Below are positions 25,011 to 38,100 of a stretch of DNA of 64,000 nucleotides, in pieces (the first letter of the stretch is position 1; each line of letters starts with the position of its first letter). Under the pieces are notes generated by a model that had not been told where the DNA came from, made no database searches, and saw only the letters and a program-made list of their open reading frames with translations. Source of the DNA: Aphelenchoides besseyi (Eukaryota; Nematoda; Chromadorea; Rhabditida; Aphelenchoididae). A program made the position numbers and the translations under genes. Location of the stretch: the NCBI GenBank assembly GCA_024699855.1, contig JAMPIQ010000002.1, positions 8,432,001 to 8,496,000 on the forward strand, given 5' to 3'.

Positions 25011-27560
25011 TTACATTAGAATTCCACGATACGGTCCTTGAGTTTTCAGAAACTGAAACAACACTTTGAAAACGATTGTTCGTCGTATAAACGTACTTGA
25101 ATAACAAGTGACGGACCGCCTTCTGTGATGTCGGGAGGAATCTGGGAAAGTGGACAGCGTTCGATTGACATGATCTCCAACGATGAGCACAAAGCCAATT
25201 CGAATGGTAGTGAGTGCAAATTTGGATTGTCGTTAAGATAGAGACTCTTGAGGTTTTCTAGATGACCTGCAAATACCAAAGAAATCAAAATTTTCAATTG
25301 ACCAGTTCACCAATTTCCTCAGGAATAAACGGCAACAAATTCTCGCCAACTCGTAGATCAGTTAAACTAAGCAGATTGCTGAAACAAAACAATCAATCAT
25401 AAGCACAGTTTTTACGACATGCCCAATGGTTCGTGGTAAACTTGTCAGTCGATTGGATTGCACCCAAAGTTTATTCAAACTCATGAGAAATCCAATATCA
25501 CTAGGTATGCATTCCAATTCGTTCTCCTCCAAATCCAATTCTCGCAATTTTCGTAAACTTCCGATTTGAGACGGCAATTTGCGCAAACGATTTGTGCTTA
25601 AAACCAAAACCTCCAAATTGACCAGCTTGTCAATATCTGACGGCAGCTCCGTAAGCTCGTTGTTCGACAAGTTCAGTTCGGTTAAAGAAACCCAAGTGCC
25701 AAAATCTAGAAGCAATCGATCAATCTCGACAAAAAAAACTACAAACCTAATGGCAAAGATGTTAGTTGATTTTCCTTCAAATTCAGTTTTGTTAAACCCG
25801 TTGAGTCAGCAAAGATTCCAAACGGAATCAAAGAAATCGCGTTGTGCTCGAGATTTGCGGTCTGAAAGAACTTCAAGTAAGAGTAATAAACAGAAACATG
25901 GACGTACAACGGCTGTTTCGAACTGTTTAGCTCCACCTTGTGGAAACGCGGTCAACAAATTTCGACTCAAATTGATTGTCACCGGTTTGAGTGCAACTAA
26001 AAGCCCGTCCGGTAGTACGCTTATTTTGTTTGATTCGATGATGAACTCTTCCAAGAGAACCAAATTTGACAATGTTGATGGCAACGCTGTGAGTTGATTG
26101 TAACGAATAGCTAGTCGTTTTAAGTTCTTCAAGTTTCCAACAGTGTCGGGTAGAGACTGCAGTTCGTTGTGTTGAAGATCGAGTTGTGTAAGCTGAGCGA
26201 GATTTCCAATTTCTAAACAACAAGACCAATACAATCATATTTAAAAAAACTCGATTACCTGACGGCAATTTTTTGAGATGATTGCCGGAAACAAGTAGAA
26301 TCGAAAGTGCTGTGAGATCACCAATCTCTTTCGGCAGTTCACAGATTTTATTTTCCCGTAAATCGATCATTTTAAGCTTTTTTAAGCGTCCGATTTCGGG
26401 AGCAATAGTTGTAAGCTTATTGTATCTCAACCACAGGGTTTCCAAGTTCTCCATTTGAAAAATAACCACAGGAATTCGCTGAAATACAAAATTCAATAGG
26501 TAAATTGCATATTGGTCTACCTCAGTGAGTTTGTTATGACGTAGATCTAGAGTTTCCAAGCGTTTCAAACTGCTGATGGTCTCGGGCAAAGAACTGAGAT
26601 TGTTTTCGCTTAATCCAAGAATACGCAAATTAACCAAATGGCCAATCTCAGGTGGCAACGTTGTGAGTTTGTTTTTGTACAAAAACAGCTCAGTCACTTG
26701 ACTGAGATCTTTGATTGCAGGTGGAACGGCCGTAATCTAAAATATTGAGTTTGACATAAAGTTTCATTTCGATTACCTCCGATGAGTTCAAATCCAATCG
26801 AGTTCCTTGTTCTTCTTTGCATCGTTGCAGCTCACGATTTACATCCTGAAATAGAAACAATGACGATCAAAATTACAAACATATGAAGTGGTTGATTTTG
26901 GGAAAAAGTTCAAATCTGACCCTTCGAACTCGATCGTCCACATTGACCGTGTAGTTCGTTCGTTCACTCAAACTGTTTCGATACTTTCCACGAGCAAAAG
27001 ACGCGAATCGATTAATGAAAGCACCCGGCGATTTGCTTCGATTCTGACTACCGGATGAGGAAGCTGCAGCGTTTCGTGCAAAACTCGAGTTCGTACTTCC
27101 CGTGGGTTGAGCGTTCGGACGAAACTCGAATTCATTTTTGTTTGTGGTTCCATTTGTTGTCGAATCGGCGGTCTGTTGTTTCATTCCACCGCCTCGACGA
27201 CGAACCTTGTCCAGAAAAGAAATTTTGCCGGTGGATCCGTTGCCACGATTTAACGTGGCGTCTGCAGATGCTGTGCTTCCCGATCGTCGTCTGGCTAATC
27301 CACTGGGCAACTGAAGAACTGTGTCGGTACTCGAAGCTGTGTACTGTTTTGTGTTGATTGGTGTGTTGAATTTGTTCGAAGACGAAACGCCGCTGTGTAG
27401 TGCACGTTGGAAGCACAAAGCCAATGAATCAGCTAAACGAACGGACGATGCCCCGGGAACAAGAAACTGAGCGTTCGGCTTTGTTTTTGATCCAATGGAC
27501 TTTCGAGAAGCTGTAACGGTACTCGTTTCACGTAGCGATCTACTGAGCGGCTTGTTTCGA
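25011..27560 (-). CDS. soc-2: SHOC2/SUR-8 leucine-rich-repeat Ras scaffold
   Basis: Scaffold that, with MRAS and PP1, promotes RAF activation. Conserved exons: 26845-26777, 26736-26521, 26478-26259, 26212-25911, 25861-25747, 25705-25423, 25378-25311, 25266-25097, 25052-25011 (495 codons). About twenty LRRs follow the SHOC2 order: [52 protein letters not shown], and the ending [20 protein letters not shown] ... [11 protein letters not shown]. The 25423/25378 junction only reads in frame, and only keeps the 23-residue repeat, if the intron starts with GC. Upstream exon 26921 to about 27560 adds a Ser/Thr/Gly-rich extension ([19 protein letters not shown]); its frame has no ATG before an upstream stop, so further 5' exons must exist. 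Confidence 0.92.
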
Positions 27561-29612
27561 CGACGCTCCAGTTTTCCAAATTTTGAACCAACGAACGAAA
27601 TTCAATTAGAATTCAGAAATCGAATTCCTGTTTCTGGTCAGCGAATGAAAGAGACCCAGCGGAAGATATTTTACTGGCTAACTGCAATTCAAATTCTGGT
27701 AAACATCTACGACAAAGATATCGCGCACAGAAGGTTGGAAGCCAAAAATGATCGATAAGGAAAGAGCCATTTGTTAACGAAACACGGCAGCGCAAATCGA
27801 CGAATTGCTGTCGCTCCCGGTCAACAGACGATGGAGTATTGATCAATTTCTACCGCGCACTTCCAATATCGAGTTCCACATCAGCGCCCGTTTTCGGAAT
27901 TCCGTCTCGAGTGTGCAGCCGATGATCGAAAATGCGTACGTTAACAGCAACCATTGTATTTTGAAGTTGTGTGTGATAAAACGCGTTTCTCGACATCGAT
28001 GAGTGAGAAACAAAAATGCGGAAGACTTCAAAAAACTCAATTCTCCGACCATCACCACCTACTCGTGGTCTCATTGCGACCTGCATTCTTAGGGTTTTTG
28101 TCCAAAATATGAAAACTCAACGGCGGCGTGAAATTCTCGCGTCAATGCGCAAATTCGAAGTCTTTTTCGCCTTAGGCACCACAAAAAACTTCAGAGCGTC
28201 GAATTGTGCTCGCAAGTTAAACGATCGGTGCGAAAAGGTTCGAACCAATTCCGCAAAACGTTCTGTCTTTTTGCTCAAACTTCATTGTTAGAACTCCGAA
28301 CCCCAGAAACTTTCTCGTTCTGACGATCAACCCTTCACATAAACTCGTTACTTCTTTCAAACAAACCGAAGCATTAAGTAAAATTGGAAGCTGTCTGCGT
28401 GGGCAATTTGCCACCCCACAGGATCATGAAACAGCATTTCCGTCAACACGATCGTTATCGAAATGTAGAGTCACAAGAAAGTCCTAAACCGTTCTTATGT
28501 CTCCGAATTCTGCGGGTAAAGAAACCCATTTGAGAAGGAAAAAGTGTTTTGGTTTAACGGTCGACAAATTGAATGAGAGAGAAAGATAATTACCATCCAA
28601 TTTCGACTGAAAGAACACTGAGAAAAGACCCGTTCTTCTGCATCTAATTTTGTTGTAATTCTTTCAGATTATCTTTTCTTATCCAAAATAAGTAATAGAA
28701 GGATGGGAAAACAACCAAAAGGAGACTCACGAAAAAGATTCGCAATCAGGACGCTGGTCAATGCAAACGGAAGTGCTATCGACGAAAGATGATAATCTCG
28801 GCCTGCAAAACGGAACCGGGATATAAAACTAAAAAGTGGTGGAGGAGAACGAAGAAAAAATGCGACCGGCCAAGGAGTTCATTGCTAACCATCGCAACTG
28901 CTGCCCGTTGGGCTCAGCAGGAGTGTTGGACCACAAAGTCCTGAGTGATGAGCTTGTGGGAATTTGGCAGCAGAAAAAGAGATTACAATGCAACTTCAAG
29001 GCTGAGCAACACTCTCCAGACCAATGAATTGATCACTGCGCACTATCAACATGTTTTTTCAGTTGGTTGGTCTTCAGAATTGGCGCTGTAAATGGCACAC
29101 ACAAGTTGGCGTGACCAATGCAGAGTTCAATCGACTCAAAGTGTCAGAACCGAACACGCAATTTTATGCGTGCTTATGACGCCGAAGGACGTTGAAATGT
29201 TGCATTTGTCAGAAAACGGGTTTCCTAGTAAAAACACTGTAATCCGCAAAACAAAGTTTCTTCGCAAAAAGACCGACAAATAAACAAATAGAAAAGCCAA
29301 ACGAAAAGAAAACTGCTTCTCAGCAATCAACACCTCACGCGTCTTCTTGATCTGAGAGAAAGAATCCGAAGAATCGCATTAAATTTCGATAAGCGCGTAG
29401 AAACTTTCAAGTCTTTGAATGTTTTCGCGAAACCAACGAGATCGGGAGATTAATCAAACGGATGTTAATCGCACTTGTCGTCAAAATATGTCACGATGAA
29501 TCATCGCATCGGTTTCTCACGCATTCAAACATCAGTTTTTCGAGCATCTGATTGTTCTTTTTCAATTCGATGAACCAAAAATCAACCACTTTTCCCGTTC
29601 AATTAAACTGAC
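27561..29612. other. Intron or intergenic DNA upstream of the SHOC2 coding exons
   Basis: No convincing exon on either strand. Around 28840-29030 is a stretch of different composition with a plus-strand 63-codon frame and two small hairpins (28898-28920 and near 28930). Confidence 0.35.
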
Positions 29613-29741
29613 CAAACGTCGTGGTGTTTTCCTGCGACCTTTAGCCGTGAAATGAGCTTTGTCTTGACCGGGTTTGTCCACTACTGTGACTCTTTTCGTT
29701 AAATCACCGGCGCCTTTGGATGATCGGACATTTTCGAGTCT
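29613..29741 (-). CDS. Candidate 5' exon of the SHOC2 locus
   Basis: A 43-codon phase 0/phase 0 exon with TTTGTTTCAG acceptor and GTCAGT donor, encoding a basic stretch (RLENVRSSKGAGDLTKR ... GRRKTPRRL). It joins in frame to the 30651-30289 exon. The connection onward to the SHOC2 exons is inferred, not proven, and it could belong to a separate gene. Confidence 0.45.
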
Positions 29742-30288
29742 CTGAAACAAAAGTCATTAATTAAACGAGTAGAATTAATTCAAAAGAAGGGCGTTTGTTT
29801 CTGACCACTTTCAGACAAAAGTGGTCCCATAAATTAGTAATGAGAAGTCCAATTGACCTAAAGCGCAGTCATGCCAAAAACATTTCCTGCTATATCTTGT
29901 GTTTAAGACAACAAGTATTCCAAATTTGGAAAAATTACTCCGACTTTAATTGACAATATCTTGCTGTCACTGTATTTGAAAAAAGGGTCATGAAAACATC
30001 AATATGTTCGACACAATCACAAATGACCTCCTAGCTTACCATCTTAAAACAAACGTAACTTGGAAAATGGCTTAGCAAAACAACCAATTCAACCACAACA
30101 ACTTGATGTTGTTGATAACCCACAGCAAATTCTCCACCTTTGCTTTAGAGCCACACCCTTAGAGTGAGCGGAACTTTTCTGGGATGCTGCTTTCACGACA
30201 ACCCAGACACTTTGACAGTGAATTATTTGATGACGTTTGTCTTCCGAATACAACAGAATACGCAATGACCGAACAAAGAAATTCAAAC

Positions 30289-30651
30289 CTCGAACAAGTC
30301 GGGAGTCGAGCCGTTTCCACTTTTCGGTCTTCCTTGATCTTCGGACGCATGACGAGCAGCGAATCCGGAGCTTAGTTGCGAACTCATCTCCTCAGCCGCT
30401 CCTCTTTCATTCACCGGCAACGACAATCGCCGCTTCGAACTGTTCACTAAACCGGCCAAAAAGGCACGAGATCGACTGGAGCTGGGCGGCGGTCCGTGCC
30501 GATTGTGACGTGGAGACTCGCTTATGCCAACTGATGCCAATTTTTTCCCAATGTGTACATCTGATTCATTCGTTTCAACATCACCGCCGCTGCTTGTCGT
30601 TGACTGATCTCGCGAAAATCGACGAATCCATGCCGCAGCTGTGGTTGCCAT
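30289..30651 (-). CDS. Candidate first exon of the SHOC2 locus (form A)
   Basis: Starts MATTAAAWIRRFSRDQ, 121 codons, Ser/Arg-rich, phase 0 donor at 30288. An acceptor-like TGCTTTTAG about 45 bp upstream of the ATG suggests trans-splicing, making this a true first coding exon. It reads in frame into the 29741 exon (DLFE|RLENV). No domain recognised. Confidence 0.45.
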
Positions 30652-32646
30652 TCGAAATGGCAAACTCAACACCACAGATCAGAATCCTTTTTTCACTAAA
30701 AGCACACGTAACATATGCCAAACAATCGATAGGAAATCACGATAAACCGACTCGCAATGTCGTTTGATGCTGTCGAGTACCAATTCAAAAAGCAAACTCA
30801 TGCATTTCAAGTACTCAGACTTCTCGATGTCAAACGTACGAAATTGCTTTTTGGACAAAATACGTTGCTAATGAATCGGGTGTTCGACTTCAGTTTTGTT
30901 CGCAGAGGAAATTAACGAACTGTACGCTTGCTTTTTGCTCTGACTTTTTGGTACAATTTTGCTACAAAACTTCACATCCCAGCACTTCAACTGAACGGCA
31001 CAAATGCAAACAAAAAACGCAATTTAATTCGAAATGCCCGTGGTGTACGTTAACATAAACGGAAGCCCCAACTTGGGCCAAATGTTTGGACATCAAAAAT
31101 GAAACATAAGAAACGTTAAAGGAATTGTGCCCTTTTAGTCCTTTGGCATCTCTAGAAATTCAAAATGAGCGTAATAAGCGCAAAGTAAACATGCAATTGA
31201 AAGAAAACATGCATTTTTGAATCGAAAAAATTCTTCAACAACCAAGCCGTCTTTTTCGACCAAAAAACTTCTTATCGGATTGCTTTCAAATCGCGTTTAA
31301 CGGCGAAAGAAAAGCCGATTTCAAGTAACCGAACCCACGAAATTCAGTTTCCCATCGAACAGTAGCGGAAATAGAAACGTTTAAGACCGTGGGAGGAACC
31401 GTCATTAACAATCAAAACAACGTTTGGCTGTGACAGAGCCGATAGTCGAATTGTCGTGTAATGGTGCAGTTTGATTGATTTGTAAAGAAAAGGCAAACAA
31501 AATAACATAAGAGTTGTGACAAAAGCTCAAGAACAAGTGTGGACGAGCAGTCCCCGAACTAATCCCAACAGTCAAAGCATACGAAAAGGACTTCTGGCGA
31601 CGTCGCCTAATCACGGCGCTTAAAAGAACACTAAAGGATCTTTTGTGTTAAGAGATAGCGACGGCTTCCAATTTGATTATAGCACTAAACTTCGAAACTT
31701 TTGACTCTCGTGTTATAGCTTCGAGCAAAAGCCACATCCGTGATTCGCAAAAGAAATCTATAAAAACTATCAACTTTGCTCTTAAAACGAAGCTCTTCAA
31801 CGACCCCATTCACTGGAGTGATAAATGCGAACTGGAACTCCGAAGATTTTTTAACTTCAAAGGAAATGCCTCTGGCGCTCTCTCAAAAGCAAACCGTTAA
31901 TTAAAACTGAATGGTAACAAAAACAATGACCTTTCAGTCATAAGCAATCTAATTTACATTCTTGTTCACGACCTAATACTTTGTGGGAATTGACAAGTAA
32001 TTTAGACCATTGAGTAATCTTAGGATACAAACAAGCGACAAAATCAACGGAACTTTGCTAACGAAAACGACAAAAAAGAACTACGATTCATGAGAAAAAC
32101 GCATTTTATTCGTGTGATTCCTTTTGGTCTCGAACGTCACCTGTTGGGCAACCAAACGCTCGTTAATCACAATCCGATCAACGACGTCCGCAGATTAAAC
32201 GAACGTGGCAGTCGAAATCAAAATGTGCCTTCGGCCACAAATTCCGCCAACATTCACCACTTTTTCTACACTTCAATTCGTCAAACGTCCTTGCAGTCGA
32301 AGTGGCGACGCGCACAATCGCCGATTTGACGTTGGAAATTTGCATTCGAACAGGCAGTGGGCTTTTTTAGTGTCCGCTTCAGCACTCGCGCCGTTTAGTC
32401 TAATCGAGTCGAACTGTGGAACCAACCGATGAGTAGAAACATGCTTCACACTTTTGCCTTAGGCAGATTTTTGTTGTTAGCATTCAAAATTTTCGTAACA
32501 AAAGTTCTCCAAATCAAGTGGGTGGCATTTAGAAGATTAAATGAGTGGGCAACAATGTTACCAGTTTTTGTTATTAGTTACAAGAAACCTGGATAATAAA
32601 TTTAATGGAATTATACGGTCGTTCAGTCTACGAACAAAAAACTTAC

Positions 32647-33017
32647 GCGTTTGGCTCGTTCGTGTGCCCGTTGAAGTTGATCGAAGTCCAGTTGAGCTGC
32701 AGTTTGCTGACGTCCACATAGACATAAATTTTTGAGGAGCAATCGTAGAGGACTGGACGGTGGAGATGTTGTTGAAGATGCCAACTCACTGGTTGCCGAA
32801 CCATTAGATCGCATACTCGCGTTCATTTGGTACCTTTACGTGAAGCAGTTAGAGTCATTTGAACATTTCGACAGGTTTACCTCCTCGCAGAGCCTGAAGC
32901 TCGACGTTGAATACTTGGAGCAGCGTTCGAAGTTGTCGCGTTTCCGTCGGACTTCGTTACCGCCACTGCGGGATAGCGCAGAAGCGGTTCGGTGGTTTGA
33001 TCGGCAATCTGCGCCAT
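32647..33017 (-). CDS. Candidate first exons of the SHOC2 locus (form B)
   Basis: Two exons, 33017-32881 and 32833-32647, join in phase to encode 108 residues starting MAQIADQTTEPLLRYP and ending ERAKR. Ser/Thr/Ala-rich with one short Leu/Cys stretch (LRLLLKNLCLCG) that could be lipid-modified. A CTTTCAG acceptor lies 19 nt before the ATG. The phase 0 donor is compatible with the exon at 29741. Whether these serve SHOC2 or an independent gene needs transcript data. Confidence 0.42.
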
Positions 33018-33042
33018 GCGGTCACAGAATTGCAACTGAAAG

Positions 33043-35134
33043 GTACGAAAGTGGATTGAAATCGTGAACACAAAAAAGTTGAAAGACGAAAGTTCACGAA
33101 GAGGTCAGTGAGAGGTATGAAATGTTCGGGTGTTAACGAAACCAAACAATTTCGACATTGTTCGATAATCCCAACTGAAGCTCAGGAAGTGCGATCTGTT
33201 CGTTGCGAAGATTGTGGTCGTAAAATTAATTTTCGTTTTCCGTTGCCAAAAAACAGAAAACAATAAACGGGACCGGAGGCAGTTGTTGTTTGGAGCGGCG
33301 TTGAGTGCCGACAGATGAAATTGCACGAATAAAAACACGAGTTTTGATTGGGCAGCTTGCAAACAAAACAGTACGCAAACATCAGGTTGAAAGAAGTACG
33401 TAAAGTTTCCATTAACGTTCACAATGAACTCGGAAATCCAACAACAAACATTCAACGCGAAACTCGGTACTATAACGGTAAGAAGAGAGTTAACGAAATG
33501 AACAACAGGGCGCGTATTCGAGTTCAATTCGAAGTCGATTGAGGACTCGGAATTGTAACCGAACGTTTTCGAGTTAAATGGCGAACTCCAGAAAGAAACG
33601 AAAAGACGAATTGCAAGAGCGATATCAATCAATCAACGCACTTATGCGAATAAACAAAATTGACAGACGATCAAAACAAACGAATCAGCAAAAAACATGT
33701 TCAAATGGAGACCGCGTAGTCATAGCGCTCGAAATTGGCAGTTTGCCTTTTTCCTCAAACAACCGAAATCACGACCTTTAGAACGAGCGGCCAAAACGTC
33801 AACGGATAGAGTGGTGGAGAAAAAGTTCCGGTTTCGTTTTGCGGACTGTTCTCAATTCGCTTGAATGACCAGATGATTAGGGCAGGAATTTGCGTCCGTC
33901 GATGGAGGGTCCCGAAAAACGAGAGGACTACTTGGACGTTTAGCGAAAATCATCATCACGCTTATTGCCGTTTGAGTTGTCCGACTTCGCGTCTGTTGGC
34001 TCAACGTGCCGCCGGCGAAACGATATGAGTTGAAAGAAAAGAGGCGACGATGTGAAGAGAATTTTACAATTTGAACGCTGTCGATGCTCCGCCGACTTTT
34101 GGTGTACTACGTGTCGTATTCCGTTGAGATTTGCGGATGTCAAAATCGGAACCATAAAAGCGACGTGAACCAAACGGTCGAAGCGCATGGACGGTGTACG
34201 ACTTGGAAAGTCCGTCGAGAATTTGAAGACACAGAACGAGGGCATTTATCAGTTTTTCAATCTGAATCCCTTGTCTTTGTTCAAACCTTTACATTTCTTC
34301 GACGTCAACGATCTCTGCGCACAACACAATGGTCGACAATGAACGTACGCGCATTCATCCACTTCTTTCATTCAAAAGTTCATTATCTCGAGTTCATTAG
34401 ACGCAAAAACGGGACATGGGAATAGCCGCCAAAAGAAGTTCGCATCTGTTTACGCATTTAACCGCACGAAATGTTTCAACGTGTGCAGTCAAATGCAACG
34501 ATGCAAAACCGAAAAACAAATCGAATCGTAAGGACGTCAATTCAATTTGTCCACGACCTTTTTACGTTCCCTGTCCGTACTTTGTCACGAGAGACTCATC
34601 TTCCTTCTCCTCCTCGACTATGAACATCGAACCAATCAGTCGGAAACATTTCATTTACTCGAAAGTCAGAGTTCAATGGCCTCTGCGAGAACGTTCAGCA
34701 ATCGAAATGAACGAACCCGTGAATTCGATCTAAAATATGATCTTTTACAACGAACGCAAAGAAAAACAAACAAGAACGGTCGATCAATTTGCGTCCGCCA
34801 ATTTGACGGCCGTTCCTTGACGTGTGAACATTAGCAAATATAATGAGGCAACTCTAAGACAACCATTCCGTTCTCACTCTTATGGCTCATACTTAACGTG
34901 AACATAAGTGAAATATGATTGAATTGCTTATCATAACTTCTTTTTTACAAACATCTAATATACAATAACCTTCGTGTTAGAACGGTATCATATATTTCTT
35001 GGAGGTGAACTTCGTCAAGAACGTTTGAGTTGGCATAACGACTCGTATTCTTTTCAGTAAATGTAAATTTCACATTTAAACCACTTTAAGCTCTTTTTTA
35101 CATTCAATGTAATGCTAATGGTTTTCGTTTTTAA
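33043..35134. other. Divergent intergenic region
   Basis: About 2 kb between the minus-strand candidate first exons and the plus-strand 1,349-residue gene. Several open frames on both strands (for example 33105-33632 and 34084-34425) are mirror-image shadows with no domain or splice support. Confidence 0.45.
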
Positions 35135-38100
35135 ATGACACCACATCGTCAAAAACGAGATCCCGATGCAGTGCTTCGTCAGCTTCAAAAATTCCGAGAC
35201 CAATTTCGACAGGTTTGCATACCTCCTTAATGCTCGTTTTCATTGCTTTACAGGGAGCTTTCGAAGATATTTCCTTCAAAGAGATTGTGCAGCTAGCGGA
35301 CATCGAAAATGCTGCTAAAGCGTTTGCTCAGAAAGTCGATAATTGTGCAGCTTTGGCCCTCAGTTATAGCAAACATATGCTTGAGATGGACAACTCGGAC
35401 TGTCGTCCAAAAAGAACTAGAACTCAACTTGAACTTGTGGAAACTGAGGAATCAACGCCGGCAGAAGGTCGTCGGTCAGCTGAAATACCAAATGAGCGAT
35501 TTCTGGATTCTCAATTGGCGTCCGTTCAACTCACGTTTCCGATTCATCTGAAAATGCCAAGTGGTACAGTGGTCTCATTCACAGCAGAACGATTTGCTCG
35601 TCTCATAATCGATCTTGTGATTCGACAGCGATGTTTGAATATTCCAAAAGAACCAATCAAACGTCCGGTCGAATGGCCATCTTCGTGGTCATCGCCGACT
35701 TTGAACACAAAACACGAATCGGATTATTTCGCACCGAATCTCTACAACCTCAGTGTCTTGCAATCGATGTGTATTGACGTGCATGCATTTCAAACGGAGT
35801 GGGAAAACGATCGAAAGGCTCAAATGTTTGAGTTTGGATTCCGAAACAACTTTCTTGACGATGCAGCAGAGTTCTTTCGACAGAGACTTCAACCGTTTGT
35901 TAAACAATCGAATTTAACCGTTGATTCGACGCTTGTTTCTTTCCAATTAGCTCAACAACGCGTTGAAAGCGAGTTTTCATTTCTGTTGGAGAGTTCTGTG
36001 AGTTTGTTCATTGATTGCATTATTAGTTGGCTGTTTGTTTAGGTTGCGCATAAAAAGAAACGAAGAACAAGAAGAAAGAAATGTGGAGAAAACGATGTCT
36101 TTGAACGGAATTACAATCGTCTCTGGAATCTGAACGAAATCGGGATTCTGCAACGTCAGTTCAGCGGTAATAACATGGTCTTTTTCACACAAGAAGTGCC
36201 AAAAGACGAACAATTTCGATTGGTATTTCATGGCGAACAGAATGAGAAAGTGGAAACAGAAAACAAAGTCTATGGAATGAACATGCCACTTTACGAATCT
36301 AATTTGCTACTTCGTAAGTTTCCGTAAATATCACTGTTTCTACGGTCTTCTGTTTTAGAAGCCCTCGATGGTGCTTGTGAATTGGACAACAATGTCGGTG
36401 AAACGTTCGATGTGAAGAGAATACACGATGAAATATGCGCGATTGGTGTTCAATCTCAAGCTACGAATTCCCAGTTCGGTTTGTCTTTTGCTTCGACTTT
36501 CAACTCGACAGTAAACGAGCGATTCTCGTTGGACAATCCTGATCTGTCGACAACAAGATCCGACTTCATTCAACCAAATTATGTGTTTCCAACCGATGAA
36601 ACAAAAACTAATTTGTCGGCTGAACGAGAAATCAACGAGATTATCAGTTGTGTTTTGTCGGATGATGAGCTGAAAGAAGAAGGTTGGGATGATAAAGTGG
36701 TGGCTGAAATGCGCAAATGTCAACTCCGAGATATTGGAGTTTACTCGGGCCGCCATGTTTTCAACGAGCCTTTCGAATCGACCGTTCAACTCTCACCATT
36801 GATAAACTATCAAATGTTCAAAGAACCACGCCTCACTCGCAATCCCGCAGTCTGGAAACGAACTGATGAAAGTCTGCCGCTTTCTGCTGCCTATTTTACC
36901 GATCTAGTCATGTACGCGACCATTGCATCCACGAAACCAACAATCATAACTGAAGAAGTAAGTCTCTACTTTCGAGTCATTTACGTTGTGTTTAAAGGTC
37001 TACTCAAAACTCATAGACAATCAGTCTGCTAATTTGAAACGCCGATCTGAAGCCAATGATCAAGTGATTCGAAAAGCAAAACAACGCTCTCAGCACGCTC
37101 AATCGTCTCAACTTCTTCGTGACGAACCAGCAGCGTCAACGGCAAAGAAAAAACCGGGGAAAAAGGTTGCAAACGCCAAAGACAACGAATTTCAAGTCGT
37201 TCAACGGAAATACAAACAACCACTCAGATGTTTTGCCGGTCAAATTCGTCCAATTTTGGTTATCTTTACTTCAAGTCCTTATTTCTAAATGATCGGTTTT
37301 TAGCGTAACATTGTGCCCATTTTAAACGCTCGATTTCGACAACGTGAACAGACCGGAATTCGAGACAAACAAAATGAAATTCATCTTGAAACGTACCCAC
37401 TGGAAAGCTTCTCAGACAGCCATTTAGGGGTACTGACTCCGGAGGAGTCGGACGATCACGAAGAGTGTCAAAGTGATAATGAGAATGAACAAGCCGTTGC
37501 AATGAATCGTCGAGTTCGAAAATATCTACGAAAAGAAGCACGAATGAAACGTCTTCGGGAGTTGCGCCGTAAAATGCAATTTGACAGTACGGATGACGAA
37601 GAAGAAATGGATACCAATGAAATGCCTGAAAACCAACTAACAGCCCGTAGACTTGTTTGTAAACAATGTACTCGTGCATACGATAAGCGAGCTCCAGCCA
37701 TTCGACCATCTTTGTCCTCAGATCCTGATGATAATATCGTGCATGCTGATGATTTGATGACACAAAGCTTATTACCTACTGCATGCGAACTAATCGAACC
37801 TGGAAGCTCAAATGAGGTCTGTAATGGTGAACATCAAAACGCAAATTCCACTGCATTTGATGGAAAACAACTTTCAAGTCACAACAATTACGACGAAATG
37901 AACGACAACGACTCGGATATCATTCTATTAGACGACATTTATTCCTACGCAGACGATTTGGAAGAATTAGTGCGTCCACATTCAGATGATGAAAACGAAT
38001 CGATTCAACAACCATCCGAACTGGAGCTCGATTCTGAACGATCACCATCTCCGGAATATCAGATTTATGAGGAAGATGGTGATATCAAAAACAATCTAAT

